Below, piece by piece: positions 1 to 12,375 of a DNA stretch of 64,000 nt. Below the pieces are notes generated by a model, which made no database searches, had not been told where the DNA came from, and was given only the letters and a program-made list of their open reading frames with translations. The DNA lies in contig NC_037094.1 of assembly GCF_002994745.2 (NCBI RefSeq), positions 15,065,001 through 15,129,000 of the forward strand, written 5' to 3'. Each line of letters begins with the position of its first letter. Within the stretch, counting starts at the first letter, position 1. Made by a program: the position numbers and the translations under genes. This DNA is from Rosa chinensis (lineage: Eukaryota > Streptophyta > Magnoliopsida > Rosales > Rosaceae).

Positions 1-1850
1 ATTTCATTTTCAGAAACGTGAGGATTGTACTTTCAAATGATATTTTGTTCTTCCACTTCCATCCTGAATGGTAATAAAGACGGAAGCATGAAATCAATAA
101 GCTACTCCTGAAGTGCTTATTAAAGCACTCATGTTCGTACTACCAAAATGTATAGATACAAAAGCTTTGTTGACGGATCGGTTGATCGTCTATTGAACCT
201 TTTCATTCCATATCTTTAATTTTATTCTGAGCATCTTCAAGTGACTTTTGAAAACTCCACTAAACAGCTTTATCAGACATTTTATACGAGTCGCATCTGC
301 CTTCCAAGTGCCTCTTCAAACTGATTTGTCAAGCTCATAACTTTGAGGAAAAAAAAAATTGGTACTCATTTCTCGCTCTTCGAATCAACCGATTGTTTTG
401 TTAATTTTATGAGTGGATAGTTTATTTGTTTGTTTTTTGTTTTTTGATTTTTTTTTAAATGATTTTTTTCTAATCTTATAAGGGGTGAGAGAATTTGAAC
501 CCAAGACCTCATTCACACTTGTGAAGAGAAATATCATTATGCTTTAGTGATGAATCTTACGTTTCATGCAAAAATTAGAATTGGTGTTTTTAAGTTGTGG
601 AGCTCTGAGCAACAAAAGCAATGGCTTTGGGTTGTTCTTGAACTCTCTCACAATATTAGCAATTTAAAAAAAAAAATAATGTATCTTTCTCAAAATAACT
701 TCCGAACAAGATCAGTTTAGATTAGAGCCTTTTTGAGAGAAATTATTTGAATTTGCTATAAACTCAAAATTGTTCATTTGATTGATAAATTGAATAAGCA
801 AACGATCTTTCATTGTATTAACATTTTTTATTTTATTTATAGAAGAAACAGTTTTTCGATTATGTAAGAATAAGTAATAATTCATTACTCACAAAAGGGG
901 TGAACAAGAGAGAGTCAAATTAATTGACTTATGTACTCAATTCTATTCAACTGTCTTTGAATTTGAATTCAAGGGTGGAGAAATATAGGGCAAATAAAAT
1001 CATTTCAATTACTTTATTTTTTAGCCTTAGATTTAAATCCAATGACAGCCAATCATGATTTATTATGAATTCAATTGATTACCTAAACGAGACTCACGAG
1101 CCAAAATGAACATTATTGTAATTGTTGACAAGAGTTTTGGTTTGGTGAGAGATATCTCACGGATTCTTCAATAATATAAAAATTTAATATTCAAATTAGG
1201 AGCAAAAAGGGTAAAACTCTGGGACATTCAATTTGTTCTTTATATCAGGCAAAAATGAATATGGGAATTCAAGGAATAAAAGTCTTAAACTAGATTTGAT
1301 AACAACTGCATACTTAAATCTCGAATCTAATTCCCTTATCTAATAAAATTTACGTTACTTAATTTGTTAAGCAAACATGTTAAGATCAATTAAATAACCA
1401 AAAAGATAGAGAAACTACTATTCTTGCTCCCGAAGTTTTTCCCGCGCTTGGGCGCGAGAGCGTGCGTACCATTGAAAACCATACTATTAAACTTCTACAC
1501 GATGACTGGATATCAATCTGTATTACATATTTAGACCAATATATCGATTAATCAGAAACAATAAAAACGAATAATACACTAGAGTGTGGAACTTCTATGA
1601 AAAGTGAAAATGGCGATTTACTTTAGATATTTAAATCAGTCTGCTGATTGATCTGAAATAGATAAAAAAATGAAGATAATTATAGATCGTCTCTTCGAGT
1701 GAGTGGAGAAATCTAAAATGAGATTGCAGAGGCCCAAAAATTTCACCTTTGTGGTGGCCTGATTAAAAAAAATTAAAAAAAAAACCTTTATCTCCACTAA
1801 ATTTAATTAGAAAATCACTAAAAAGATTGGTTTATTTCTTTTCTTTTTCC
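1..1850. other. AT-rich intergenic DNA upstream of the ARID gene
   Basis: No coding region or RNA gene is recognisable. The stretch is AT-rich with many homopolymer runs. The only structured element I see is a SINE-like block at about 470-590, listed separately. Pyrimidine-rich sequence from about 1850 onward probably marks the start of the leader of the following gene. Confidence 0.6.
470..590 (-). mobile_element. SINE-like tRNA-derived block (weak)
   Basis: Read on the minus strand, this segment contains a GGTTCAAATTC-type polymerase III B-box (about 491-502) followed by an A-rich tail made of the long T runs at about 430-470 on the plus strand. No clear A-box or target-site duplication was found, so this may be a degraded SINE or a chance match. 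Confidence 0.3.
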
Positions 1851-2268
1851 ATGGATTTCAAGCAGATTTCATTTTCTCCTTCTTTTTCATAGACACTGGT
1901 TTTCCTCTCTCTGCTCATTTCTGATTTCTTTGTCTAAATAAAATTTGAGCCACCTTGTTGTACTAGAGCACCAGCTCATCAATCATTTTCAAACAACCCA
2001 TCAGCTTCAACCTCGGCTTTGTCTTCTCTGTGTCCTCTGCAGCTCTGTAAATTACCATTCGGTGGTTTTGCCAAGCAAAAACAAGAAAAAATGGCTGAGG
2101 ACCCAAAAATGCTCAGGTAATAAACAACGTTCCTCAACCATTCTACAAAGAAAACAGGGCAAAGGGTCTCATACCCTCTGCCCAAAATATCATCTTTCGT
2201 CCTTGATCATTGAGAAAGGGGGAGTCTTTATTTTCTTTCTTGGTTTTTCAAGAGTCAAATCTAAGTTA

Positions 2269-5200
2269 ATGGCAGGATGGTCAGTTTCGACAAATGGGTC
2301 CGTGTTAGATTTGGCTGAGATTACTGATGCTAATCCAATTAATGGTGATAGTCTTGGTAGTGGTATTGAATCTGTAAAAGATGGTGTAGAATGTGGCGGT
2401 GATGATGATGATGATCATAAGGTTGATACTGTAAAACATGGTGTAGAATGTGTTGATGATGATTATAGGGGTAGGCAGAGATGTACATTTGATCAGGTTC
2501 TATCTGTTTTTCTCAAGGATATTGGTGATAGAGGTGTTGTTAGGCCTGTGCCTGCAGTTTTTGGTGATAGGCAACATGTGGATTTGTTCAAATTGTTCTG
2601 TGTTGTGAGAGATAAAGGTGGGTATGATTTGGTTTCGAACAAGAGGCTGTGGTCTTTTGTGTCCAAAGAATTGGGCTTGTTGGATGGTGGAGCAACGGCG
2701 GCTTCTGTAAAATTGATCTACTCCAAGTATTTGAACGAGTTGGAGATATGGTTTAGGGAGAGTTGTACGAGTAGGAGCTTGGGAAATGGGGAGTCTGGAA
2801 GGTATGGGACTTCTCATTTGTTGTCTTTGGAGCTAGAGAGAGAGTTTAGAGGTTTGTTGTTGGACGGGACAGAGCAGAAGGACAATGGTGATGGACTGGT
2901 TCATTTGGAATCTGACCAAAATGGGAAGATTGAATATAGTTTATCAGATACCAAAGATGCATGTACAATGCATTCAGGTACTGGAACTTGCAATGGTGAT
3001 GACGACGAAAATGTTTGTAATGATGATCAAAATGGTACTTTGATATTACCCTCCAGTGTCGATAATAAAGAAATCGATCGTAAAAGAAAGCGACGAGAAT
3101 CCTTATCAGGAATGCTGAATTGGGTAATCCAGACAGCAACACAAGTTGGTGATGCTTCAATTGGAGTGATACCAGGGCCAGCTAAGTGGAACAAGCATGA
3201 AGGCAACGAGTTCTGGTTCCAGGCAATTAAAGCAAGGGATGCATTGATGCTAAGAAGAGATATTACTCCAAAGACTGAAGAATTACTCCAGCAGGTACAT
3301 TTATTTATATATTGTGTTTTTTTTCTTCTCGCTTCTGGAGAACAGCCAATTGCCATTTTTGATGCATAGCACAGTAAATCTTTCAAGCGTGAGTGCCACT
3401 CTCTTTTATCTGTACCTTTTACCAATGATGTGAAAAAGAAAAAGCTGTTGCTTTTGATTCTGTTTAGGGTTTATAAGTTATTGATGTTATGATCTATAAT
3501 CAAAGCCCTATAATAAGATGCTATTGTCTCTACCATACTAGTACTTCTTGAATGAAGTTAACTCCCATCTTATGATATTATTATTCATCTAAATGCAACT
3601 AGATCACTTGGTTTAATCATTAATAGGGCATTGTACTTGTATGTGACTTGGACTCTTCTAAGTGATATCTGGTCTGCATAATACTAGAATTGTTACAAAC
3701 CTCTGGAGCTTCCTGATCCAGTCTCTTTTTTTATTGACTTCCTACTTCCTTAGAGCTCTTATAGCTCAGAGTTCGACCCAACTTGATTGAGCCACATTTC
3801 ATCTCCTCGGTCCAGTGTTTCAAGTTCTTCGATTTCGTCTAGCCACGTTTCTTTACCTTTTTTTCTCTTATGCATTTATAACTTTCTTTTTCCCTTGTCT
3901 GTTTCTTATTAAGGTTCATTGTTACACTTTTTTTCTTTTTCTTTATATACTTTTGCATGTAACTATATTTGAAATTGTCCTTAGAATCTTGGATACTCCC
4001 AGCATATATGTCGTGCTAATACAGCCCAGTATTAAGACATTTGATTTTGATTGTGTATCTTCTTTGTCACCTCTTTAGTTTCCTCACTTCTTCCTGCCAA
4101 GGAAAAAGAAAAGATAGGGGAACAGCCAATAGAGAGGAAAGCTCTAAGGTACTTGGTGTGTCCAATTTGTCACATGTTTGGTCGTTAGTTTCACTGGAAC
4201 TTTACGATATGGATTGTTCTATGACAATACCTGATACTGGTGATTGATGATTAAATATTGGAGTTGGAGTATTTGAGTTCTCTTGCATATTTTTGGGGTG
4301 GAACTGTAAATCTTGATATATGACAATAATTAGATAATAAACTAGAAAAATTTATAAACATTGCATGGTTTAAACTTGCAGAAGAAACTAAGGATGCATC
4401 CTTTGATGTATGAAGATACTATTGCTGCTGGTCACCATTCCTCAGAGAGGTTAAGATGCAGAGGAAGGATTCCTCAGTCTACTAAATCTCGCTCGTGCAC
4501 TTGTTGCAATTCTTTGCCGCCAACTCAGAGTAATTTGATAAGTCCTCACATGGTGTTGCATGACGATTCTAAGGAGCAAGAACCTATGGAAGTTGATTTA
4601 GCCTCTCCACATAGATCGGTTATCCCATCTGACGATGATGAATCCCGTGAAAAGTATGTTTCTGTGGGCCCTCTCTCTCAAGCTGATGTTCCTGAATGGA
4701 CTGATGTGGCCTCAGAAAGTGATAGTAAATGGCTAGGCACAAGGGTATGGCCCTTGCAATGTGAAGAAGACAATTCCCTTGTTGAAACAGATATCATTGG
4801 CCGAGGAAGACCAGATTCCTGTGGCTGTCAGCTTCCAGGTTCTGTTACATGTCATAGATTTCACATTGCTGAGGCTAGGATGAAACTGAAGAAAGAACTT
4901 GGTTCCTTGTTCTATCACTGGAGGTTTGATCGTATGGGAGAGGAAATTTCTCTTCAGTGGACAGCTGAAGAGGAAAAGAGATTCAAGACCTTGGTACAGT
5001 CAAAGTATCCTTTATTTTGGAATAGTGCGTCCAAGTGGTTTCCCAGAAAAACTAGGGAAAACTTGGTGAGCTATTACTTCAACGTGTTTCTTGTTAAGCG
5101 AAGAAGTTATCAGAACCGTGTAACTCCTAAAAATATAGATAGCGATGATGACGAAACAGATTTTGTGTCTTTAAGTGAGGGTTTTGGGCACGAGGCAGTC

Positions 5201-5278
5201 AAAGTTTCAGGCTCCAATTTTCTGGCCTGTTCCCAGAATAAGCAGTGTGACGACTTGGATGATAAAAATGCTGTATAG
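2269..5278 (+). CDS. ARID-ELM2-SANT domain protein (plant ARID1/2-type chromatin factor)
   Basis: Two exons, 2269-3294 and 4382-5278, joined in phase 0 across a GT-AG intron, give 640 residues. The ARID/BRIGHT DNA-binding domain lies at about residues 73-165 (FLKDIGDRG, KLFCVVRDKGGYDLVS, YSKYLNELE). An ELM2-like segment around 445-480 (WLGTRVWPL) and a SANT/Myb-like domain around 534-590 (QWTAEEEKRF through NLVSYYFNVFL) follow. Acidic low-complexity tracts (DDDDD) occur near residue 45. Plant proteins with this order are nuclear DNA-binding factors thought to recruit histone deacetylases; Arabidopsis ARID1 acts in pollen. The ATG at 2269 is chosen because the upstream in-frame extension begins at TTG and is not protein-like. 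The first exon reads through into the intron to a stop at 3369, which could be an intron-retention product. Exon joining is inferred from splice signals and family conservation. Confidence 0.87.
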
Positions 5279-6187
5279 GAGTCAGAAAATCAGACCAGTG
5301 GTTTACACCACTGCATGTTTTATACAACTTTGCAAACGGTGGTGCAATGGTAGCGGAAGCAGACCTGGAGGGATTCGTGATGTGGCCAGAAGGTAGATTT
5401 TGTGTAATGCGCTGAAGAATGCTGTTGGTGCTGCTGAAGTGTCTTCAGTTCTGCTTTTAGAAAACCATGCTACTGTTTTGAATGGCTGCATCTTGAATAG
5501 TTTTTCCAATACCAGGTTTTGGGACTTTAGATACAACCTTTTATAGGGAAAATGAGGGGAGACTATACAGTGGTTTAAGTTGTAGTTTCTTTAAGGTTTT
5601 TAGAAATGTGGATATTGTGCTGCAGTTGTTATCCTTTTGCGCGCTTCTCATATTTCGGAGATGTGGATATGTCTTTGCCATAATCATTTTGGTTCCCGGT
5701 GTCCCGGTCTTGTAGACATTAGACTAGCGTCGATGAATTTACATAGCAGAGTTTATTATAATGGCACTGCAATCTGAGCCGAGTTGCTTGGTTATGTTCC
5801 TAGAGGCCCCAACTATGGGACTTCTGGGTGTGCGGTCGATACAATATTGTGTAGGAGATATACGAATCAGCTCTTTCTTGCACAGGTAAGCAAGTACTGA
5901 TTCCCATCAAAGGGTTGCCAAATGCTCACGAAGTCTATATTGATGGTGCTGCCGCAATGCACATTTGTTCATAGGCATTGTGGGATCAATGGCGTATTCA
6001 GAAAATTTTCTTGTTGGGAGCGAGATGAACCTCAAGTGCTAATTGTTTTTGCCCTAGCCTCAGCTCAAATAGAGACGTGTTGGTCTCCCACAATCATTTG
6101 GTCTAGTGACATAAATTTTATTGCGTAATGAGTTTTGAGTTCTGTTATTTAAGAAGTTTTTTTTTTTTGTCTGAAGTTTAAGAAGTG
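5279..6187 (+). other. 3' UTR and intergenic spacer
   Basis: T-rich transcribed-looking sequence follows the ARID stop codon. Short open frames here have no recognisable domains. I see no further gene or repeat before the transposon that starts near 6196. Confidence 0.5.
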
Positions 6188-6196
6188 TTTAAAAAT
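6188..6196. repeat. Left target-site duplication of the long-TIR element
   Basis: TTTAAAAAT here matches 7669-7677 exactly. The ninth base (T) may belong to the element instead, which would make the duplication 8 bp. Confidence 0.6.
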
Positions 6197-6305
6197 GGGG
6201 CCGTGACTAATTACCCAATTTTAGTCTAAATATTGTCCACTTATTCCACTAAGAATTTTTTAACCTCATTTATCAAATCTAACATATATTAACAGTATTG
6301 CCCTC

Positions 6306-6308
<3 letters not shown>

Positions 6309-6400
<92 letters not shown>
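6309..6400 (+). repeat. (CT)n microsatellite, 92 bp
   Basis: This is an uninterrupted CT dinucleotide array of about 46 units. It ends 4 bp before the ATG of the captured cyclase fragment, the position of a pyrimidine-rich plant leader. It lies inside the transposon and is likely polymorphic in length. Confidence 0.97.
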
Positions 6401-6403
<3 letters not shown>

Positions 6404-6404
6404 C

Positions 6405-6818
6405 ATGAATCCAATCCTTCTCCTTCTCCTCTTCTCCCTTTAGGCCACCCTCTCCCACCCCACCACAGCCTACCCTTCCATTCCGGGCACCACCCCCGTC
6501 GACGTCTCCTTCGACGCCACTGCTACCAACCTGATCCCCCTCGCCGCGAAGTCCATGGAAACGGCCGAATCTTCGACATTAGCCACGGAGCCACCACTAC
6601 AGCCCCGACATGCCTGCGTTTGATCGAATCTTCGACTCCATCAACGGTGTCGGCCAGTTCCTCTGGCTCCCCAACAGCATGAAGAACGACACCATTGCTA
6701 ACAACTCCGAGATGAAGCTCCTCACCCACACCGGAACCCATGTCAACGCCCCCGGCCATGTCTTCGATCACTAGTTCGACGCCGGCTTCGACGTCGATAC
6801 TCTCGACTTGGATGTCTG
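6405..6818 (+). pseudogene. Cyclase-family (kynurenine formamidase-like) gene fragment, broken
   Basis: The fragment starts with an ATG and a leucine-rich signal-peptide-like stretch (MNPILLLLLFSL), then hits an in-frame TAG at 6441. The family motif GRIFDISH appears in another frame at about 6563-6586. HYSPDMPAFD through QFLWLP, NNSEMKL, THTGTH, APGHVFDH, FDAGFDVDTLDL appear in the third frame from 6595, with an in-frame TAG at 6772. Intact plant cyclase-like proteins are secreted or ER metal-dependent hydrolases using the HTGTHxDAP region; here that reads HTGTHVNAP, so the aspartate is lost as well. At least two frameshifts and two stops show it is dead. Homology ends near 6818, so only the 5' part was copied. 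It sits wholly inside the long-TIR element, implying transposon-mediated capture. Confidence 0.85.
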
Positions 6819-7668
6819 CCATCAGAGACGATCTCAACCGTCATGGTCTCCCCAGCCAGCCCCAAGATCGGAGCACTGGATATGGACTCCGCTCCCCTTA
6901 CAAACCACGCCCCGGCCACTCCTACACCGGCCTCATTCTCCAGAGGGTGCCCAGAACACTTTTTTTTTTGGTATACTGTGAGCTTCCAGAGCGGGGAAGG
7001 GAAAAAAAGAAAAAGAAAAAAGTGAACGTGTACAATTGAACATATAAGTTGATCAATTGTGTCTGTAGTGTATTCATTTTGGTTTTGGGAGTTTATGCAA
7101 TTCACTTGAGGGCAATAATATGATTATTGGAGAGCAATAATAAGATTATTGGAAGGCAAGGGCAATAATAAAATTATTTATTTGGATAAACCTCCGAAAG
7201 CTTTCAAAATTCAAAAAATCTTCATTTTTCACTAATCATTGATCCCCAATAACAAGTTTATTGGAGAGCAATAATATGTTTATTGGAGGACAATAATATG
7301 ATTATTGAGGGGCAATAATATGATTACTAGGTATTATTGGGGGGTAATAAAATCAAATGCCAGAATCCGGTTACCAGTCCGGTAGCCGGATTCTTGATTC
7401 TGGTCACCGGTCGCCGGAGTCCCGTCACCGAAGTCTGCGGTCGGCCACTGGTCACCGGAGTCCGGTAAGGTCTCTGATCCTTCTCTCTCTAAGTAACAAA
7501 GAAGGAGAGGGCAAAATTGTCCCAAAAATAAATAATAAAAGAAAAATAAAAAAATTGGGTATTAGGGAAATAATCTCTTAGAGTGTTTGGATAAGTGGGT
7601 AATCCCTTACAGTGTTCGGGTAAGTGGGCAATTTTTAAACTAAAATTGGGTAAATGATCATTTCCCCA

Positions 7669-7677
7669 TTTAAAAAT
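7669..7677. repeat. Right target-site duplication of the long-TIR element
   Basis: TTTAAAAAT matches 6188-6196 exactly. Confidence 0.6.
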
Positions 7678-9780
7678 CATTATATGTGGGTAAAAAAAAA
7701 TTAAAAAAATATTTAACTACACACGAAATGTTAAAACATGAAAACTTTATATGTTCAAAGCCAGATTAGTAGATAGTGCATCATGCGTTATGTTTTGGAA
7801 CACAAAACAAAATCTTATCTTCAAATTTACTTTTTCGAATACATCTAGAGTGTGTTTGGATGAGGGAAAATATGATGGAGTTTAATTGAAAGTGAGGATT
7901 TCATAATTCCTACAAGCTAATTCCCTCGTTTGGCATTATCAAACTGGAAATTTTAAATTTCTATGTGAAAAAAAACGAAGGAATTCATCATTTAAATTCC
8001 CCACTTCAATTTCCACCAAAATAGGTGTCATTTACGAATTCTCTTGCAGTATTCAATTTTCATTTCCAAAACAAGTTTTTTTTCTATTTTATTTTTTTAT
8101 TTGTTTTAAACTTTCTTAATTTATTACACATTTCAAATCCTAAATGGTTACAACCAAACAACAGAAATTGCAATTAATGGAATTTTAGATTGATGGAATT
8201 AAAGATTCCATCATTTATAAATTCCTATAGATTTCATAATTTTCTTAACCAAACGCACCGCTAATTATTTTTTTAAACAAAAACATTTGAATATTGATAT
8301 CTAAAACAGAATTCTAACTTCTAAGTACATGGACACTAGTCCTCTACAGCCTAAACGCACGCCTAAATTCACATCAACTTCAATACTCATTTTTCAACTC
8401 GGTAAATTCTCTATACCTACTCATCATCTTCAAGAAAATAAGTTAGACCTTACGCAATCTTTTACATAAGGTGGGAGTGGCATATAATCCAAGCCATCCA
8501 TTTATGGGGTTGCATTGTAGGGATTAGATACCCTTATCTTCAATGGTCAACCAAGAACATAGATTTTCTTAACCTGGTGACTCTTAGTTTAACTTCTTAG
8601 TTCACTCCTTTCGGTGAATGAGCATATTTACCATATCTTGCGATTGAGGCATAATAACTTTATAATTTTATAATCCAACTATTCATGTTGTATAACATAA
8701 TACAATATTAGCTCTATAAAAAAAACAATCATATTGAAAAACTTTTAGTTATTCATTTCTATCAAATATATGGACGGTTCATTATAATAGTAGTAAGTGT
8801 TCTTAGAACTATCTATTTGTTTGATTCAATTAGATAATTAAATAATTTATGATTCGATTGATTTTTTACATAGATGATTTTTGAAGGCTTATTAACAATA
8901 TGAACTTTTCAATTATAAATTTATTAAGTAAAAGTATGGAGCATTCATCCTAGGGGTGAACCTAAGAATTATTCTGTTAATATTGTCACCTCATCTTCTT
9001 TACATGCACATAATGTAAATTTTCTACGTTTTTACCTCTAGTTTAAGTAAGTGAGGAGAAGCAATAAGAGAGATAGAAACATCTAAAAAGGTGATTTGAC
9101 ACATAAAGAATGCATATCCGATATTATGCACACAATTATTAATGAAAATCTTTATCAAATGGACAGCACAATTCACAAAAATAATCAAATACATACACCA
9201 TCATTAAAGTTGTTATCCAAATCCATGCTTTTATTAAATCAAACGGGTCATCTTTCACTAATTTTTGGCCCTGCACGATTTATAGTGGCTGCCAATTCAT
9301 GCCATTGCTATGTGAAACGCACAAAATCTTCTTTTTGTTCAAGGTTTAATGACATTTAACGACAAAGCAAAAGAAAAAAAAAATCTAATTTAAATTCAGC
9401 GAACTTAAGAGTAATTATTGTTCAGTCAACAAATTCGACACGTACGTAATTTCTAGCAAATAAATTAACGCTATCTTTTTAGCTGAAAATATATAACGAA
9501 GATATAAATAAAACAAATCGAATAAATTAACATCAACATGACACCATGTGAACCAATAAAATTATTCCGGACACGTAAAACAATCTTACCTTATAATTTC
9601 TCAGAATGTGGTAAAGGTAAATTAAGATGAAGACACAATGACAATAAGATGACTACATACAAACTAACATTAATGTCAATCACACCCATACGAATTAAAA
9701 AAAAAAAAAAAAATATGACTCGAGGAAATCTAGGAGTAAACTTGAGAAATTTACTGCGGGGCAGCATTTACTGCAGAGTA
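7678..9780. other. AT-rich intergenic DNA
   Basis: There is no gene here. A possible MITE lies at about 7849-8267 (separate entry). The remainder is AT-rich without recognisable coding potential, and short open frames are low-complexity. Confidence 0.5.
7849..8267. mobile_element. Possible MITE with imperfect GTGTGTTTGG termini
   Basis: The left end GTGTGTTTGGATGAGGGAAA and the reverse complement of the right end GGTGCGTTTGGTTAAGAAAA form an imperfect inverted repeat of about 20 bp. The interior is AT-rich and shares GGAATT/TTCCAT motifs near both ends. No convincing target-site duplication is visible. Confidence 0.4.
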
Positions 9781-9800
9781 GCCGTCTTGTGCGAGCTCAC

Positions 9801-9810
9801 GTATATATAG
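9801..9810 (+). promoter_or_regulatory. TATA box of the E2 gene
   Basis: GTATATATAG lies about 100 nt upstream of the E2 start codon, a normal plant TATA-to-ATG distance. No other strong TATA lies between it and the ATG. Confidence 0.5.
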
Positions 9811-9905
9811 TTGCCTTCGTATTTCTCTCATTTGTGTCCGAATTCTTTTGTGAACAGAAAGGCTCACAGCTCATCTCCCCACAACCCAAAAAACGCGCCG
9901 GAAAA

Positions 9906-12375
9906 ATGTCGTCGCCGAGCAAACGCCGGGAGATGGATTTGATGAAACTGTATATCTTCTCAAAAAGATTAAATCTTTTATCTTGTGTTGTTTTCTTTTT
10001 ATGATTGTGATATTGATTTTTGGTTTTGGTGTTGCTTTCTTATTGGTTTTGGCTGTTCTGGACTACCAGGATGATGAGTGATTACAAGGTGGAGATGATC
10101 AATGATGGCATGCAGGAGTTTTTTGTGGATTTCAATGGACCCAAAGAGAGTAATTCATCTAAACCCATATATATGATTTTGTTTTGGTTTTTTTTTTTTC
10201 CTCACTCTGTACTGAGTTGTGTGTGTTCTTGATTAGATTATGATGTTATCTGTGGTGGGTTTTTATCCATTTTCTGAATCTGTATTTTTGTGTGTTGACC
10301 CTTTGAAGTTGCTTTGGATTTTAGTCTCTTTAGATTTACCTTTATTTCATACAGCTGTGGTTTTGGATTGAAGTATGAAAATTTATGAAGTTTATTGAAC
10401 TAACTAGTTTGACTATTAATGTTTGTTTGCATAGATAATATCGAATGGGATTTGGTTTTAGAATTCAAAGTCGGATTTTTGTCCACTACTTGTGTGTAAA
10501 TGGGCTGCAAGTATTTTGTTTACTGGTTTTGTTCAACAGGCTGAAGTTTTGTAGGTACTGATATTTTGGAAATTGAATAAAGGGTGGGTCTTTTCTTTTT
10601 CTTGTTTTCCCTTTTCTTCGATGCAATGTGGCAGGTCCTTATCAGGGAGGTGTGTGGAGGATACGGGTGGAGCTACCAGATGCTTATCCTTATAAATCTC
10701 CATCTATAGGCTTTGTCAACAAGATCTACCACCCAAATGTAGATGAAATGTGAGTTGCAGATCTGACAATTATCTATTTTGGCTTTAGTTGATTACTAAT
10801 TGCTTTATTAAACGTGAACATAGTGCAAAATTTGTGTTTAAGTCTGTCTAATGATGCTTTTTTGAGTTCCAGGTCGGGATCAGTTTGTTTAGATGTTATC
10901 AACCAGACTTGGAGTCCCATGTTTGGTAGGCCTATACACGTTTCTTGTAAATGTAGACCGGATATGATTTATGTGGAGACCAAAGACATTTCAATTCCAT
11001 TGTACTTTGTAGTTTTTCTTAGTTTATGGCTACTGCAACATTGAGGAGACTAGGAATTACTTCTTTAATTTCTTAACCTTTTTACAGATCTGGTTAATGT
11101 CTTTGAAGTCTTTCTTCCACAACTTCTTTTATATCCAAATCCATCGGATCCCTTGAACGGAGAAGCTGCTGCTCTGATGATGCGTGATCGGACTGCTTAT
11201 GAGCAAAGAGTAAAAGGTAATAATCATATGCCACTTTGTAACATAAGTATACATTGATCTTCTTTAATATCGTCTGCATGGCATGCTCTGGATTTTGTCT
11301 TTGTTCTTTGTTCTTGTGTTGGTTGTCCACTTATATGCCTTAGTTGGAGGACTAGTTGGAATTTTGAAATCTGAACTGGACAGTTGCTCTAACAAAGTGT
11401 TTGAAAGTCATGAATCTTGTGATGTTAAACATACAATTTTTTATGTAATTGGTGGAACATGCTGATTTAAAATTATTCTAAAGTTAGCTCTAAGGTAGTT
11501 TTGGACAAGTAAATGAATTTTAGACTGAAGGTGTTTGCATGTCAAGGTTTATTTCAGTTGAAAGTTGAAACCACTAATTGTATGTCAAGGCTTGGGACAT
11601 TTTTTCATTTAACCCTTTAGGACTTGGACTGACTTGTAACCAGCAACCAACTTTAATCTTTGTGAAGCTTGAATTATATTTCCACCTATTTGCTTCTGAA
11701 AATAGGTTTCTTCAGAGAAGTTTCTTCTCTGAAGCTTGACTTGTAAAATAACAGAGAGGTGGAATACAAATATACTGTTTGAAACTAATCATCCCATTAC
11801 GAAGGACAGGTGAAGAGAATATTGACTTGAATAGAATTTCTGAAGTCCCTGCCGTTGATGTCTTGGAAGTCACATTTTGGTTTTAAAAATAGTATAGGAG
11901 CTCAAAATTTCATGTCTTGTTGGTCTTGTTGAAGTTGTAGCAAATCAGAGATCTATAGAATCGGCGTTTGATCGGATATGAGGATAAGTAGGTTGCAGTT
12001 GAGTTATACTTCTGTGTCATGCATACAAACATCCTCTTATAAACTCCTTTTGTTCATCTTTAATTCTTTAGTAGTCCCTTATAGGTTTATGAGCTTGCAC
12101 AACCAGGTAATAGGTTATAATATGACCGGTTTTTGACATTCCTACTTAAATTTGTTCCCTGACACCGTGTATCGCATTCTGCTTTATGTTAATTTTTAGT
12201 AGATATTTTGCTTATTATTGTCGTAAAATTGTACTTTGCAGAGTTCTGTGAGAAATACGCAAAGCCAGAAGATATAGGAGCTGCCCAAGAAGAGAAATCC
12301 AGTGATGAAGAGCTGAGTGAAGATGAATATGCCTCCAGTGATGATGAGGCAGTTGCAGGCAAAGCTGATCCATAG
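9906..12375 (+). CDS. UBC4/5/6: Ubiquitin-conjugating enzyme E2, Arabidopsis UBC4/5/6 type
   Basis: Six exons, 9906-9949, 10070-10149, 10635-10749, 10873-10925, 11088-11216 and 12242-12375, join in frame to 184 residues; all introns are GT-AG. The protein starts [20 protein letters not shown]. It carries the UBC fold with HPNVDEMSGSVCLD, where Cys85 is the thioester cysteine, then [13 protein letters not shown] and [11 protein letters not shown]. It ends in an acidic tail ([17 protein letters not shown]). Length and tail match the Arabidopsis UBC4-6 group, related to yeast Ubc8 and human UBE2H. It accepts ubiquitin from E1 and passes it to substrates, with or without E3, in the cytosol or nucleus. 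No disabling change is seen; the gene looks functional. Confidence 0.95.

Larger units (their letters stand above)
6196..7668. mobile_element. Long-TIR DNA transposon (Mutator-like, Pack-MULE type) with captured gene fragment
   Basis: The left end (from 6196, TGGGG) and the reverse complement of the right end (to 7668, CCCCA) align over about 60 bp, sharing TACCCAATTTTAGT and TTG.CCACTTA, and more loosely to the motif TTGCCCTC some 110-200 bp in. They are flanked by a direct repeat TTTAAAAA(T) at 6188-6196 and 7669-7677, an 8-9 bp target-site duplication. Long TIRs with 9-bp duplications are typical of Mutator-like elements. No transposase is present. The interior holds a broken cyclase gene fragment, a second GC-rich patch, a tandem GCAATAAT-type array (about 7108-7350) and a CCGG-rich block (about 7370-7470). 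Superfamily is inferred; the TIRs and flanking repeat are read directly. Confidence 0.72.

Noticed and set aside
1945..2268. In-frame N-terminal extension of the ARID protein
   Set aside because: It begins at TTG, has no ATG, and is leader-like in composition; the family-typical start is the ATG at 2269.
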